From Gemmatimonadota bacterium (GTDB lineage Bacteria; Gemmatimonadota; Gemmatimonadetes; Gemmatimonadales; GWC2-71-9), in NCBI GenBank assembly GCA_003220935.1, contig QHTT01000097.1:1-37994 (forward strand): a stretch of 37,994 nucleotides of DNA. Reading direction: 5' to 3'. The first letter of the stretch is position 1. Every line of letters starts with the position of its first letter. This document shows, in pieces, positions 24,194-33,200 of the stretch. A program made the position numbers and the translations under genes. Under the pieces are notes generated by a model. The model saw only the letters and a program-made list of their open reading frames with translations. It ran no database searches and was not told the origin of the DNA.

Positions 24194-25405
24194 TCACCCC
24201 CGATGTAGCGGCGCAGCATGCTGCGCCCCTACACCCTGCGCGGGCGGAGCCTCCAGCGGCGACACGTCGATCCACCGACGCTCGGCCCACGACTGGAGCG
24301 CCAGCTCTGCGAGCTGCACGCCCTTCGCGCCCTCGCAGAAATCGTGCGGGAATGGCGCGTCCGCCGCGACGTGACGCAGGAACATCTCCCACTGCACTTT
24401 GAAGGCGTTGTCGGATGGCCCGTCGTCGGAGATCTCTTGCCACTCGGCATAGAAGTCGAATGGGTTCGGCACGTCGGGGTTCCACACCGCCCGCGGTGTG
24501 GCGGTGCGAGTCTGCGTCTTGCAGCTCCGCAGGCCGGCGACGGCGCTGCCGAGCGTGCCGTCGACCTGGATCTGCAGCAAGTCGTCGCGGTACACGCGCA
24601 CCGCCCACGAGGAGTTGAATTGCGCGACGATATCGCCGGCAGGGCCGGCCAGCACGAACGTGGCGTACGCGGCGTCGTCTGCCGATGCGGCGTAGCGCCG
24701 GCCGCGCTCGTCCACGCGCTCGGGGATGTGGGTCGTGCCGGTGCACTGCACCGCCTTGAGCGTTCCGAACGTGTGGTCGAGCAGGTAGCGCCAGTGCGCA
24801 AACATGTCGAGAATGATCCCGCCGCCCTCTTCCTTCTTGTAGTTCCACGACGGGCGCTGCGCCGGGGGGTCGTCGCCCTCGAACACCCAATAGCCGAACT
24901 CGCCGCGCACGCTCAGGATGCGGCCGAAGAAGCCTGCGTCGACCAAACGCTTGAGCTTGCGGATGCCGGGGAGGAAAAGCTTGTCCTGTACGATGCCGTG
25001 CTTCACCCCGCGGCGCTGGGCGAGACGCAGCAGCTCGAGCGCTTCGGCCGTCGTGGTCGCCAGCGGCTTCTCGCAGTAGACGTGTTTGCCCAGGGCGATG
25101 GCCCGCCGCACGTGGTCGGCGCGGACGGACGTCAGCGTTGCGTCGAAGTAGATCGGGTCCGCTGGATTCGCGAGGCAGGCATCCAGGTCGGTCGACACGC
25201 GCTCGATACCATGCGCGTCGGCGACTGCCCGGAGCTTGGCCTCGTTCCGCCCGACGAGGATCGGGTCGGGGAGCAGCCGCTCACCGCCCGGCAACGCTAC
25301 CCCGCCCTGCTGCCGGATGGCGACGATGGAACGAACCAGATGCTGGTTCAATCCCATGCGGCCGGTGACGCCGTTCATTATGATGCCGATGCGTCGCCTC
25401 GCCAT
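24194..25405 (-). CDS. Gfo/Idh/MocA-family NAD(P)-dependent oxidoreductase (cytosolic)
   Basis: 403 residues from ATG 25405 with a strong AGGGAGGGG site upstream; the longer frame to 26320 lies in the MFS gene. The start overlaps the MFS stop by one base (TGATG). N-terminal Rossmann fold RIGIIMNGVTGRMG, catalytic lysine in HVYCEKPLA, and C-terminal alpha/beta domain (WNYKKEEGGGIILDMFAHW; QFNSSWAVRVYRDDLLQIQ). No signal peptide. Known role: oxidation or reduction at sugar hydroxyl/keto groups. With DUF993 and the isomerase it forms a recurring gene trio. Its last residues, GVGAQHAAPLHRG, are encoded by a family A palindrome, an acquired C-terminal tail. Confidence 0.92.
   Translation of the reverse strand: MARRRIGIIMNGVTGRMGLNQHLVRSIVAIRQQGGVALPGGERLLPDPILVGRNEAKLRAVADAHGIERVSTDLDACLANPADPIYFDATLTSVRADHVRRAIALGKHVYCEKPLATTTAEALELLRLAQRRGVKHGIVQDKLFLPGIRKLKRLVDAGFFGRILSVRGEFGYWVFEGDDPPAQRPSWNYKKEEGGGIILDMFAHWRYLLDHTFGTLKAVQCTGTTHIPERVDERGRRYAASADDAAYATFVLAGPAGDIVAQFNSSWAVRVYRDDLLQIQVDGTLGSAVAGLRSCKTQTRTATPRAVWNPDVPNPFDFYAEWQEISDDGPSDNAFKVQWEMFLRHVAADAPFPHDFCEGAKGVQLAELALQSWAERRWIDVSPLEAPPAQGVGAQHAAPLHRG
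24205..24232. repeat. Repeat family A palindrome, copy 2 (C-terminal tail of Gfo/Idh)
   Basis: 28 nt with one mismatch to the perfect palindrome (C for G at 24209). Encodes the C-terminal GAQHAAPLH of the Gfo/Idh protein and forms a hairpin directly 5' of the DUF993 ribosome-binding site. Confidence 0.93.
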
Positions 25406-26673
25406 CAGCCCCTCCCTGGGGGCGCATGTAGGGGCGCAGCATGCTGCGCCCCTACATGACGGGGGACAGGGGATGGGGTACGCGGCAGGAACGCGACGGC
25501 GATCGCGCCCGCGAGCGCAAAGCCGATCACTGCCGCAAATCCGGTGGCGTAGCTCCCCGTCACGTCGCGCATCCGCCCCACGAGCACGGGCGCGAGCGCC
25601 TCGGCGACGCCGTCGGCCGTCAGAACGACGCCCATCGCGCGCCCCAGCACACGCACCCCGAACAGTTCGGCGGCCATGAGCGGGATGACCATGTACTCGC
25701 CGCCCAGCCCGATCCCGAAGACGAGGGCGAACAGGTAGACCGCTCCGGGCGTGCCCGTCAGGAAGAGCACGGGGATCGCCGACGCGACGAGCGCGTAGAT
25801 CAACAGCATCACGTACTTCTTGGGGAGCCGGTCCGCCAGCCACCCCATGCCCAGGCGGCCGGCCAGGCTCGACACCAGCACCAGCGACGCGACCTGTGCC
25901 GCCGCGGCCTGCGAGTACCCGTGATCGAGGCTCAGGAAGAGCTTCAGGTGCTGGTTCGTCCCGCCGACCGCGGCGATCGAGCACATGCTCCCGGCCAGGA
26001 GTAGGTAGAAGGCGGGGGAGCGGAATACCGGGCCGATGGCAGCGGGGCCCGGAACTCGGGGGTCGGGGCTCGAGGTGCTCACTGCCGCCGGCGGCGCCTC
26101 GCGGACGAAGAGTGCCATGGGCAGCGCGGCGAGAACGATCAGCACGCCCAGCGCCTGCAGCGCGCCGTGCCAGTCGACGGCCCGCGTCAGCCACACCGCC
26201 AGGAACGGCACGACGGCACCGCCGATGCCGATCCCCAAGTACGCGAACCCCATAGCGCGCCCGCGCGCCCGCGTGAACCAGCGCGACAACAGCACCTGAT
26301 TCGGGAGCGGGCCGCCGCACACGTAGCCCAGGGCATTGAAGAGATAGAAAACGTAAAAGCCGGTCAGCGAGTGGATCGATCCCAGCCCCACCAGGGCGAT
26401 CCCCGCCATGAGGATCCCCGCCACCATGAGGCGGCGCGGGCCGAACCGGTCCACCAGCCAGCCGGCCAGGAAGCCGAACAACGGGCCGACGACGAGCTTA
26501 CTGAGCGCATTCCCGGACGTGACCTGGGCCCGCGACCAGCCGAACTCGCGCACCATGAAGTCGTAGAAGAACGGCAGGCCGTAGAGCGCGATCCCGACGA
26601 TCGAGAACAGCGCCAGGAACGACGTCGCGGCGACCCGTACCTGTGCGGCACGCGGGGGCTGGGGCTGAGTCAC
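25405..26673 (-). CDS. MFS transporter (OFA/monocarboxylate-like), inner membrane
   Basis: 422 residues from GTG 26673, overlapping the GMC stop (GTGA). About twelve hydrophobic segments are visible (e.g. FLALFSIVGIALYGLPFFY; VFYLFNALGYVCGGPLPNQ; YVMLLIYALVASAIPVLFL). MFS motif A between TM2 and TM3 reads GWLVDRFGPRRLM and its second-half counterpart GWLADRLPKKYVM. Closest in feel to the OFA/monocarboxylate group, which carry organic acids. In this operon it more likely imports an oxidised sugar or sugar acid made in the periplasm by the flavoprotein, but this is inference. The C-terminus GAQHAAPLHAPPGRG comes from a family A palindrome and would be a short cytoplasmic tail. Confidence 0.9.
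   Translation of the reverse strand: MTQPQPPRAAQVRVAATSFLALFSIVGIALYGLPFFYDFMVREFGWSRAQVTSGNALSKLVVGPLFGFLAGWLVDRFGPRRLMVAGILMAGIALVGLGSIHSLTGFYVFYLFNALGYVCGGPLPNQVLLSRWFTRARGRAMGFAYLGIGIGGAVVPFLAVWLTRAVDWHGALQALGVLIVLAALPMALFVREAPPAAVSTSSPDPRVPGPAAIGPVFRSPAFYLLLAGSMCSIAAVGGTNQHLKLFLSLDHGYSQAAAAQVASLVLVSSLAGRLGMGWLADRLPKKYVMLLIYALVASAIPVLFLTGTPGAVYLFALVFGIGLGGEYMVIPLMAAELFGVRVLGRAMGVVLTADGVAEALAPVLVGRMRDVTGSYATGFAAVIGFALAGAIAVAFLPRTPSPVPRHVGAQHAAPLHAPPGRG
25425..25458. repeat. Repeat family A palindrome, copy 3 (C-terminal tail of MFS)
   Basis: The 28-nt core (25428-25455) is perfect and the symmetry extends three bases each side (CAT/ATG), 34 nt in all. Translated as the last residues of the MFS protein. 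Confidence 0.95.
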
Positions 26674-28361
26674 AGGTTACGGCGCTTCAGTTCGTTCACA
26701 GCGTAGTCCACGGCGCGCGCGGTGAGGGCCATGTAGGTGAGCGACGGATTGACGCACGATGAGCTGGCCATGCAGGCACCGTCGGTGACGAAGAGGTTCG
26801 GCACGTCGTGCGCCTGGTTGTGCGCGTTGAGCACCGACGTCCTCGGGTCCCTGCCCATGCGGGCGGTCCCCATCTCGTGCACGCTGAAGCCGGGTGGCCC
26901 GTCGTCGTCGTACGTCTCGACGTTCGTGCACCCGGCAGCCTCCAGCATCTCGGCGGCCTGAGTCTTCACGTCCGCACGGATCGCCCGCTCGTTCTCGCTC
27001 CAGGCGCAGTGCACGCGCAGCAGCGGGATCCCCCACTGGTCCTTCCGTTCCGGGTCGAGATCCACATAGTTCTCGTGACGCGGCAGGCACTCGCCGTAGC
27101 CCTGCAGCGTGATTCTCCACGGTCCCGGCTCGCGCAGCCGCTGCTTCAAGTCCGCTCCCAGTCCCGGCTCCGCCGCGCCGCGCGCCCAGCCCTCCCGACC
27201 CGCCGCCGCCTGGATTCCGTAGCCGCGCAGGAACCCGACGTGCGCCTCCCCCTGCACACCGAGATTCCGGAAGCGCGGGATGTACGTCCCGGTGGGCCGC
27301 CGGCCGTAGACGTACTTGTCCAGTAGACCGGGCACGACGCCGCGCGCCCCGGCCTTGGAGATGTGGTCCATCAGGTTGTGGCCCAGCTCGCCGCTCGAGT
27401 TGGCCAGACCGGTCGGGAAGCGCGCCGTCTTCGAATTCAGGAGGATCTGCGCGGTGGCGAGGGTCGAGGCGCACAGGAAAATCAGCTGCCCGGCGTATTC
27501 GCGCGTCGCCTTGGTGTGCGCGTCGATCACGCGCACGCCCACGGCGCGGTTGCTCCGCTCGTCGTAGCTGACGCTGTGCACGATCGCGTCGGTGACGACG
27601 GTGAGCTTGCCGGTCTGACGCGCGGCCGGCAACGTAGCGCTCAAGCTCGAGAAGTAGCCTCCGTAGCTGCAGCCGCGCGCACACTGGTTGCGCGCCTGGC
27701 AGGGGCCGCGGCCGTTGTGCGCCCGGGGCAGGTTGGCAACCCGCGCCACTGTCATGCGCCGCCCGCGGAACGCACGCTCGATGCCCTGCCGCACGAGCCC
27801 CTCGGCACAGTTCATTTCCCACGGCGGCAGGAACTGGCCGTCCGGCAGATGCGCGAGGCCGAGCCGCTCCCCGCTCACGCCGATGAACCGCTCGACGTGA
27901 CCGTACCAGGGCGCCAGGTCGTGGTAGCGGATCGGCCAATCGACCCCGTGGCCGTCGCGCAGGTTGGCGGCGAAGTCGAGGTCGCTCCAACGCCAGCACA
28001 GCCGACCCCAGATGAGGCTGCGCCCGCCCAGCTGGTAGCCGCGGATCCAGCGAAACGGCTTGTCGTCGGGAGTGACGTAGGCGTGCTCCCGATCGTTCAC
28101 GAAGAAGTGTCGGGTCGCCTCGCCGAACGCGTAGTTCTTGCTTTGGATCGGGTAGTCGCGCTCGTACAGCTCCTGGTCGCCGCGGCCGCGCAAGGGGAAC
28201 TGCCAGGGCTGCAGCCACTCGGTGATGTAGTCCTTGCCGTGCTCCACGTGGCGGCCGCGCTCCAGCACCAGCGTCCGCAGTCCGTGTTCGCACAACTCCT
28301 TCGCGGCCCAGCCGCCGGTGATGCCGGAGCCGACGACGATGGCGTCGTACGGTTCGTTCAC
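26670..28361 (-). CDS. GMC flavoprotein, FAD-dependent sugar/glucoside dehydrogenase catalytic subunit
   Basis: 563 residues from GTG 28361, overlapping the small-subunit stop (GTGA). FAD-binding [18 protein letters not shown] near the N-terminus and E in LVLERG. A CX5CX3C cluster (C221, C227, C231 in [12 protein letters not shown]) has the spacing I recall for the 3Fe-4S ligands of FAD-glucose dehydrogenase from Burkholderia. Catalytic His/Asn pair: H495 in [11 protein letters not shown] and N538 in CVNPSLT. No signal peptide, as expected if it is carried through the Tat system by the small subunit. Known relatives oxidise glucose, sorbitol, gluconate or the C3 hydroxyl of glucosides and pass electrons to a cytochrome c, which is not encoded here. 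Glucoside 3-dehydrogenase is my preferred reading. Confidence 0.88.
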   Translation of the reverse strand: MNEPYDAIVVGSGITGGWAAKELCEHGLRTLVLERGRHVEHGKDYITEWLQPWQFPLRGRGDQELYERDYPIQSKNYAFGEATRHFFVNDREHAYVTPDDKPFRWIRGYQLGGRSLIWGRLCWRWSDLDFAANLRDGHGVDWPIRYHDLAPWYGHVERFIGVSGERLGLAHLPDGQFLPPWEMNCAEGLVRQGIERAFRGRRMTVARVANLPRAHNGRGPCQARNQCARGCSYGGYFSSLSATLPAARQTGKLTVVTDAIVHSVSYDERSNRAVGVRVIDAHTKATREYAGQLIFLCASTLATAQILLNSKTARFPTGLANSSGELGHNLMDHISKAGARGVVPGLLDKYVYGRRPTGTYIPRFRNLGVQGEAHVGFLRGYGIQAAAGREGWARGAAEPGLGADLKQRLREPGPWRITLQGYGECLPRHENYVDLDPERKDQWGIPLLRVHCAWSENERAIRADVKTQAAEMLEAAGCTNVETYDDDGPPGFSVHEMGTARMGRDPRTSVLNAHNQAHDVPNLFVTDGACMASSSCVNPSLTYMALTARAVDYAVNELKRRNL

Positions 28362-28975
28362 ACGGCCCACGTGCGACCGACCTGTGCGAGCGGGACGCAC
28401 CCCTCAAAGCGGCCCGGGACCGGGGCATTGTGCAGTTCCCGCGTGGCGCCGATCTCGGAGGTGTAATAGCCCAGCAGCGTCAACTCCTTCATCGTGCGCA
28501 TGAAGGGCACGTCGGGCTCGTCAGGCGTTCCCCCCGTCGCGCCGAACGCCTCGCGATCCAGCTGCTCGAGCAACGCGCGCTGCTCGGCAGCGCCGCATCG
28601 CAGGAACGGGCGGCCGCATGTTCGTTGCGCTCGGGCGTCGACGTCGCCGAGCCCCGCCAGGAAGCGCTGCCGCTGCTCGGTGGGATAGGACTCCGCGAGC
28701 ATCGCGTCGATGAAGCGGTGCACCCCCACGGCCCGGGCGCCCGGCGTGTCGGTCTCGGGGAGGATGTGCTCGGCGACGGTGGCGACCAGCTCCGCCTGGG
28801 CCGGCGTGAGCGCGCGGGGCGTCCAGGCGCTGTCGGCGACGCGGCGTGCCTCGCACCCGGCGAGCACGCCGGCGATCGTAGGCGCGGCGAGGGCGCCCCC
28901 GAGCAGGAGGGCGGCGCGCCGCAACGCCTCGCGCCGGTCGATCGCGTCGCGCGCGTCGTTCGCGGTATGCGTCAT
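28358..28975 (-). CDS. Gluconate 2-dehydrogenase subunit 3-family small subunit, Tat signal
   Basis: 205 residues from ATG 28975; upstream in-frame starts would run into the divergent gene. Twin-arginine signal around DRREALRRAALLLGG followed by a hydrophobic stretch to LAGC, which may also be a lipobox. The mature part (LTPAQAELVATVAEHILPETDTPGA, VHRFIDAMLAE, FMRTMKELTLLGYYTSEIGA) is typical of subunit 3 of membrane-bound gluconate/FAD-glucose dehydrogenases. These small subunits carry the folded flavoprotein through Tat and keep it stable. First gene of the long minus-strand operon, so its promoter must lie within about 60 bp. Confidence 0.9.
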   Translation of the reverse strand: MTHTANDARDAIDRREALRRAALLLGGALAAPTIAGVLAGCEARRVADSAWTPRALTPAQAELVATVAEHILPETDTPGARAVGVHRFIDAMLAESYPTEQRQRFLAGLGDVDARAQRTCGRPFLRCGAAEQRALLEQLDREAFGATGGTPDEPDVPFMRTMKELTLLGYYTSEIGATRELHNAPVPGRFEGCVPLAQVGRTWAV

Positions 28976-29035
28976 GATCGGGCGCCCACCTGTCCGACCT
29001 TGCAAAACATGCGCCAGCCGTGCCATGTACCGAGT
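28976..29035. promoter_or_regulatory. 60-bp divergent promoter region
   Basis: Separates the nine-gene minus-strand operon from the plus-strand Gfo/Idh gene, so both promoters must be here or overlap coding sequence. For the plus strand, TTGCAA (29000-29005) and CATGTA (29024-29029) are 18 bp apart. That would put the transcript start at about the ATG at 29036, which has no ribosome-binding site. No clear operator was seen. Confidence 0.35.
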
Positions 29036-30073
29036 ATGACCGTCCACATCGGTATTCTCGGCGGGGGCAACATCAGCGACACGCACGCGCGCGCGGCGCG
29101 GGAGACGCCCGGCGTCGAGCTCGTGGCGTATTGGGGGCGCGATCCGGAAAAGACATCAACCATGGCTACTCGCTACGGCGGGCGGGCCTACCGAGACCTC
29201 GAGGGCTTCGTGCGACACCGGCCGATGGACGCCGTGCTCGTGGGAACGCCGTCGGGCCTTCACGCCGAGCACGCGCGGGCCGCCGCACGAGAGGGGCTGC
29301 ACGTGCTGGTGGAGAAGCCTCTCGACGTCACCACCGAACGCATCGACGCGCTGATCGACGAGTGCGACCGCGCCGGCGTGACGTTGGGCGTGATCTTCCA
29401 AGACCGCACCGCGCCCCACCTCGTCTGGCTCAAGAATCTCCTCGCGACAGGCGCGCTCGGCAGCGCGATCCTGGTGTCGGCGCGCGTGAAGTGGCACCGG
29501 CCGCCGGAATACTACGCCGGCTCCGCGTGGCGCGGGAGGTGGGCGCTCGACGGCGGGGGAGCGCTGATGAATCAGGCGATTCACTCCGTCGACCTGCTCT
29601 TGTGGCTGCTCGGGGACGTCGCGCGTGTCTACGCCAGCACGCGCACCGCGCTCCACGACATCGAGGTGGAAGACACGGCGGTCGCGTGTCTCGAGTTCGC
29701 CGGCGGCGCCATCGGCACGCTCGAGGCGGCCACTTCGACATTCCCGGGATTCCCGCGGCGCGTCGAGCTCACGGGCTCGGAGGGAACCGTCATCGTCGAG
29801 CACGACCGGGTCGTCTCCGTCCAGCTCCGGGCGCCGCAGCACCCACCGCCGGCCGAAGCGGGCAGCACCAATGCCAGCGCCACGTCTCCCGTAGTGTCGG
29901 ACGTGCGGGGGCACCGCCGGGTGCTCGAGGACTTCCTGTGCGCGATCCGCACGGGCGCGCGGCCGCTCTGTGACGGCCGCGAGGGGCGCCGCAGCGTCGA
30001 GCTGGTGCAAGCACTGTATCGCTCGGCGCGCGCAGGAGCGGCGGTAGCGTTGGGCGCCGCACCGGGGGCTTGA
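29036..30073 (+). CDS. Gfo/Idh/MocA-family oxidoreductase (cytosolic)
   Basis: 345 residues from ATG 29036, where the typical opening MTVHIGILGGGNISDTHAR begins; the longer frame from 28430 is antisense to the small subunit. Rossmann GGGN motif, VGTPSGLHAEHA, catalytic K94 in HVLVEKPLDV, and the C-terminal domain (WALDGGGALMNQAIHSVDLLLWLLG, with the conserved His of that helix). No signal peptide. Family role: NAD(P)-linked oxidation or reduction of sugars, inositols or keto-sugars. Divergent from the GMC operon and transcribed towards the second SusC/SusD set; it may recycle the keto product. Translation lacks an obvious Shine-Dalgarno site. Confidence 0.92.
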   Translation: MTVHIGILGGGNISDTHARAARETPGVELVAYWGRDPEKTSTMATRYGGRAYRDLEGFVRHRPMDAVLVGTPSGLHAEHARAAAREGLHVLVEKPLDVTTERIDALIDECDRAGVTLGVIFQDRTAPHLVWLKNLLATGALGSAILVSARVKWHRPPEYYAGSAWRGRWALDGGGALMNQAIHSVDLLLWLLGDVARVYASTRTALHDIEVEDTAVACLEFAGGAIGTLEAATSTFPGFPRRVELTGSEGTVIVEHDRVVSVQLRAPQHPPPAEAGSTNASATSPVVSDVRGHRRVLEDFLCAIRTGARPLCDGREGRRSVELVQALYRSARAGAAVALGAAPGA

Positions 30074-30269
30074 GGCCACCGTTGCGCGCTCGCAACACTT
30101 GCAGGATAGGAGCCTCGCCCGAAAACTTCGTGCTGCAAACCTGCGCTCGCCGCCCGCCACGAGACCACCGCGTCGCAGTCGCTCCCTCTTGGGGTGAGCG
30201 GCGTCACACGTAGGGCACACGCTTTGCGGTCGCTCACTGCAACGCGCGTCCGTCGACTCGGAGGGTCCC
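30074..30269. other. Intergenic region before the second SusC
   Basis: 196 bp without a gene. It holds a 6-bp-stem hairpin at its left end, a weak promoter-like pair (TTGCAG at 30099-30104 and AAAACT at 30122-30127, 17-bp spacing), and the GGAGGG ribosome-binding site at 30260-30265. No repeat of family A or B and no copy of the GAACCGGTTC palindrome. Confidence 0.5.
30081..30096. terminator. Small hairpin after the Gfo/Idh gene, weak terminator candidate
   Basis: GTTGCG-CGCT-CGCAAC, perfect 6-bp stem and 4-nt loop, 8 bp after the stop at 30073. No T-run follows, so intrinsic termination is doubtful. Confidence 0.3.
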
Positions 30270-33200
30270 ATGCAAGGTCGCAGCCATCCCGCCGTCTGGC
30301 TGCCAGGCGCAATCCGCTGGTCCCGTCGCAGTTCTCCCGCCGCATCCGCGAAACGCCTTTCGCCTCTGCTCCTACCGCTATTCGTGCTGTTGCCGCTCCA
30401 CATCGCCCGCGCTCAAGAGGCGGGGACGAACGGCGGCGCCACCGAAACCGGCACGATTGGGGGCGTCATCACAGCCCAAGAGACTGGGGCCCCCTTGGCG
30501 GAGGCGCGCGTGACCATTGCGGGCACCGCGCTCGGCGCCACCGCCGGGCCGGACGGCCGCTACACGATCGCCCTCGTGCCTCCCGGGACGTACCGGCTGC
30601 GTGCCCAACTGATCGGGCACACGCCAGTGGAGGTCGCCGGCGTGGTCGTGACCGCCGGAGCGACGGCCACCGCGGATTTCCAACTGCAGCTGCTGGCCAT
30701 CTCCCTTTCCGAGGTCGTGGTCGTCGGTTACGGCACGCAGGCCCGCAAGGATGTGACGGGCTCCGTGACCTCGGTATCGGGCGGAGACGTGACGGCCGTC
30801 CCGAAGGCGAACGCCGTCGACGCCCTCAAAGGCCGCGTGGCCGGCGTGGATATCATCACCACCGGTAACAAGCCGGGGGACGGCATCAGCATCCGGGTCC
30901 GGGGAGAGCGCTCGCTGACGGCCTCCAACGATCCGCTGTACGTGCTCGACGGGATCCCGATGTCCGGGGGGATCGGGGACCTGAACCCGAACGACATCGA
31001 GTCGATCGAAGTCTTGAAGGACGCATCGGCCACGGCGATCTACGGCTCGCGGGGCGCCAGCGGCGTGGTGCTCATTACCACCCGGCAGGGCAAGGCCGGC
31101 GCGACGACCATTACCTACGATACGTATTTCGGCGTGCAACAGGCGTCGCGACGGATGCAGATGATGAACGGCCCGCAGTTCGCCGAGTTCAAGCGAGAGG
31201 CAAGCCGGACGGTGGGGAAGTACCAGTGCCCCAGCGGCGTCGCCGTGTGCGACGCCGGCGACGCCGCGCTCTTCTGGCCGGTGGAGATCGCGTCGCTCAA
31301 GGCCGGCCAGTGGACGGATTGGCAGGATCTCGTGCTGCAAGAGGGGCAGCAGGTCAACAACGAGGTGCGCATCGCCGGCGGCGACGACAAGAGCCGGTTC
31401 GCGCTCAGCGGCAGCAAGTTCGATCAGCGGGGAATCGTGAAGGGCCAGGACTTCACGCGGTGGTCGGCGCGCCTCAATTTCGACTATCGGCTGAGCCCCC
31501 GCCTGCGAGTCGGCACCTCCACCAACGCCGTTCGCAGCGACCAGCAGCTCGGCAGAGGCGACGGGGTCTACAGCGAGGCGCTGGGCAACGACCCGCTCGG
31601 GATGCCTTTCGACAGCGCGGGGAACCTCATCTTCAAGCCCACGCCCGACGGGCAGCGCGTGAACCCGCTTTCCGACATCCAGAACCAGAAGGACGACCGG
31701 GCGCGCACCCGGGTGTTCGGTACGCTGTTCGCCGACTACAACCTGACCGAGTGGCTCAACTGGCGGGTGAACTTCGGCGCCGACCTGACGTTTTTCCGCC
31801 GCGGTCAGTTCTGGGGGGCCGAGACGCAGGCGATGCAGGGCAGTGGCGCCAACGCGTCGCTGCAGCAGAATCGGACCGTCGCCTACACCCTGGACAACAT
31901 TCTGACCTTACGGCACAGCTTGGGCTCGGCTCAGCGTGTCGAGGCGACGCTGCTGTACAGCATCCAGCGGCAGCAGCTCGAGGATCAGGTCACGAGCGTG
32001 ACCGGGCTGCCGTACGAGCAGCAGCAGTTCTACGACTTGGGGTCGGCCGGCCGCATCCTGGGCGTGTCCAGCAATCTGACGGACTGGAAACTTCAGTCTT
32101 ACATGGCAAGGGTCAATTACGCGCTCAAGGATCGCTATCTCCTCACCTTGACGAGTCGCCTGGACGGCTCCTCGCGTTTGGCTCCGGGACACAAGTACCA
32201 GCTGTTCCCCTCGGTCGCGCTAGCCTGGCGGCTCGGCGACGAAGAGTTCGTTCGGCGGGCCAATCTGTTCTCCGACCTGAAGCTGCGGGTCAGCTATGGA
32301 CAAACCGGCAACACCGCGATCGATCCCTATCAGACGGAAGGATCGCTGACGCGCACGATGTACTCGTTCGCTGACCAGCCGGCGGTGGGGTACCGCCCCG
32401 GCACCCTGGTGAACCCGGATCTTACCTGGGAGCGGACCGGCCAGGTGGACGTGGGGCTGGAGTTCGGCCTGCTGAGCGGCCGGGTCAACGGATCGGTGGA
32501 TGTCTACCGTTCCTCCACGGACCACCTGCTGATGGCGCGGCAGCTCGCCGGCACGAACGGCTACTCGAGCATTCTGCAAAACGTCGGGGCGACCCGGAAC
32601 TACGGGGCCGAGGTGGCGCTGTCGACAGAGCTGCTCCGGAACTGGCATGGACTGGGGTGGACCACGCAGCTCAACTGGGCGATGAACCGCAATCGCATCG
32701 TCAGCTTGTACGGCGGCTACAAGGACGACGTGGGGAACCGCTGGTTCATCGGCTACCCCATCCAGGTCTACTACGACTACAAGTTCGCCGGTATCTGGCA
32801 GCTGCAGGACTCCCTCGAAGCGAAGCGGTACGGGCGGAAGCCCGGGGAGATTCGCATCGTCGACCAGAACGGCGACGGCAAGATCGACGCAAACGACCGG
32901 GTCATTCTCGGCACCGGCTTCCCCGACTGGACGGGAAGCCTGACAAGCCACTTCGACTGGAAGGGCCTCGACCTGTCGATCATGGCGGTCGCCCGTTGGG
33001 GCTTCATGGTGAACGACCAGTTCGTCAAGGACAACAACGTGCTGGCGGGCCGCTACAACAACCTGGCCGTGGACTATTGGACGCCGACCAACCCCTCGAA
33101 CACCAATCCCCGGCCCAACGTCGATCAGGAATTCCCGCCGTTCAACAGCGCGATGGGCTTCGAGGATGGGTCGTTCGTCCGCATCCGCAGCATCACACTG

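Noticed and set aside
26677..28428. Second minus-strand open frame over the whole GMC gene
   Set aside because: Arg/Ala-rich shadow of the GMC frame; only the other frame has FAD, Cys-cluster and His/Asn motifs.
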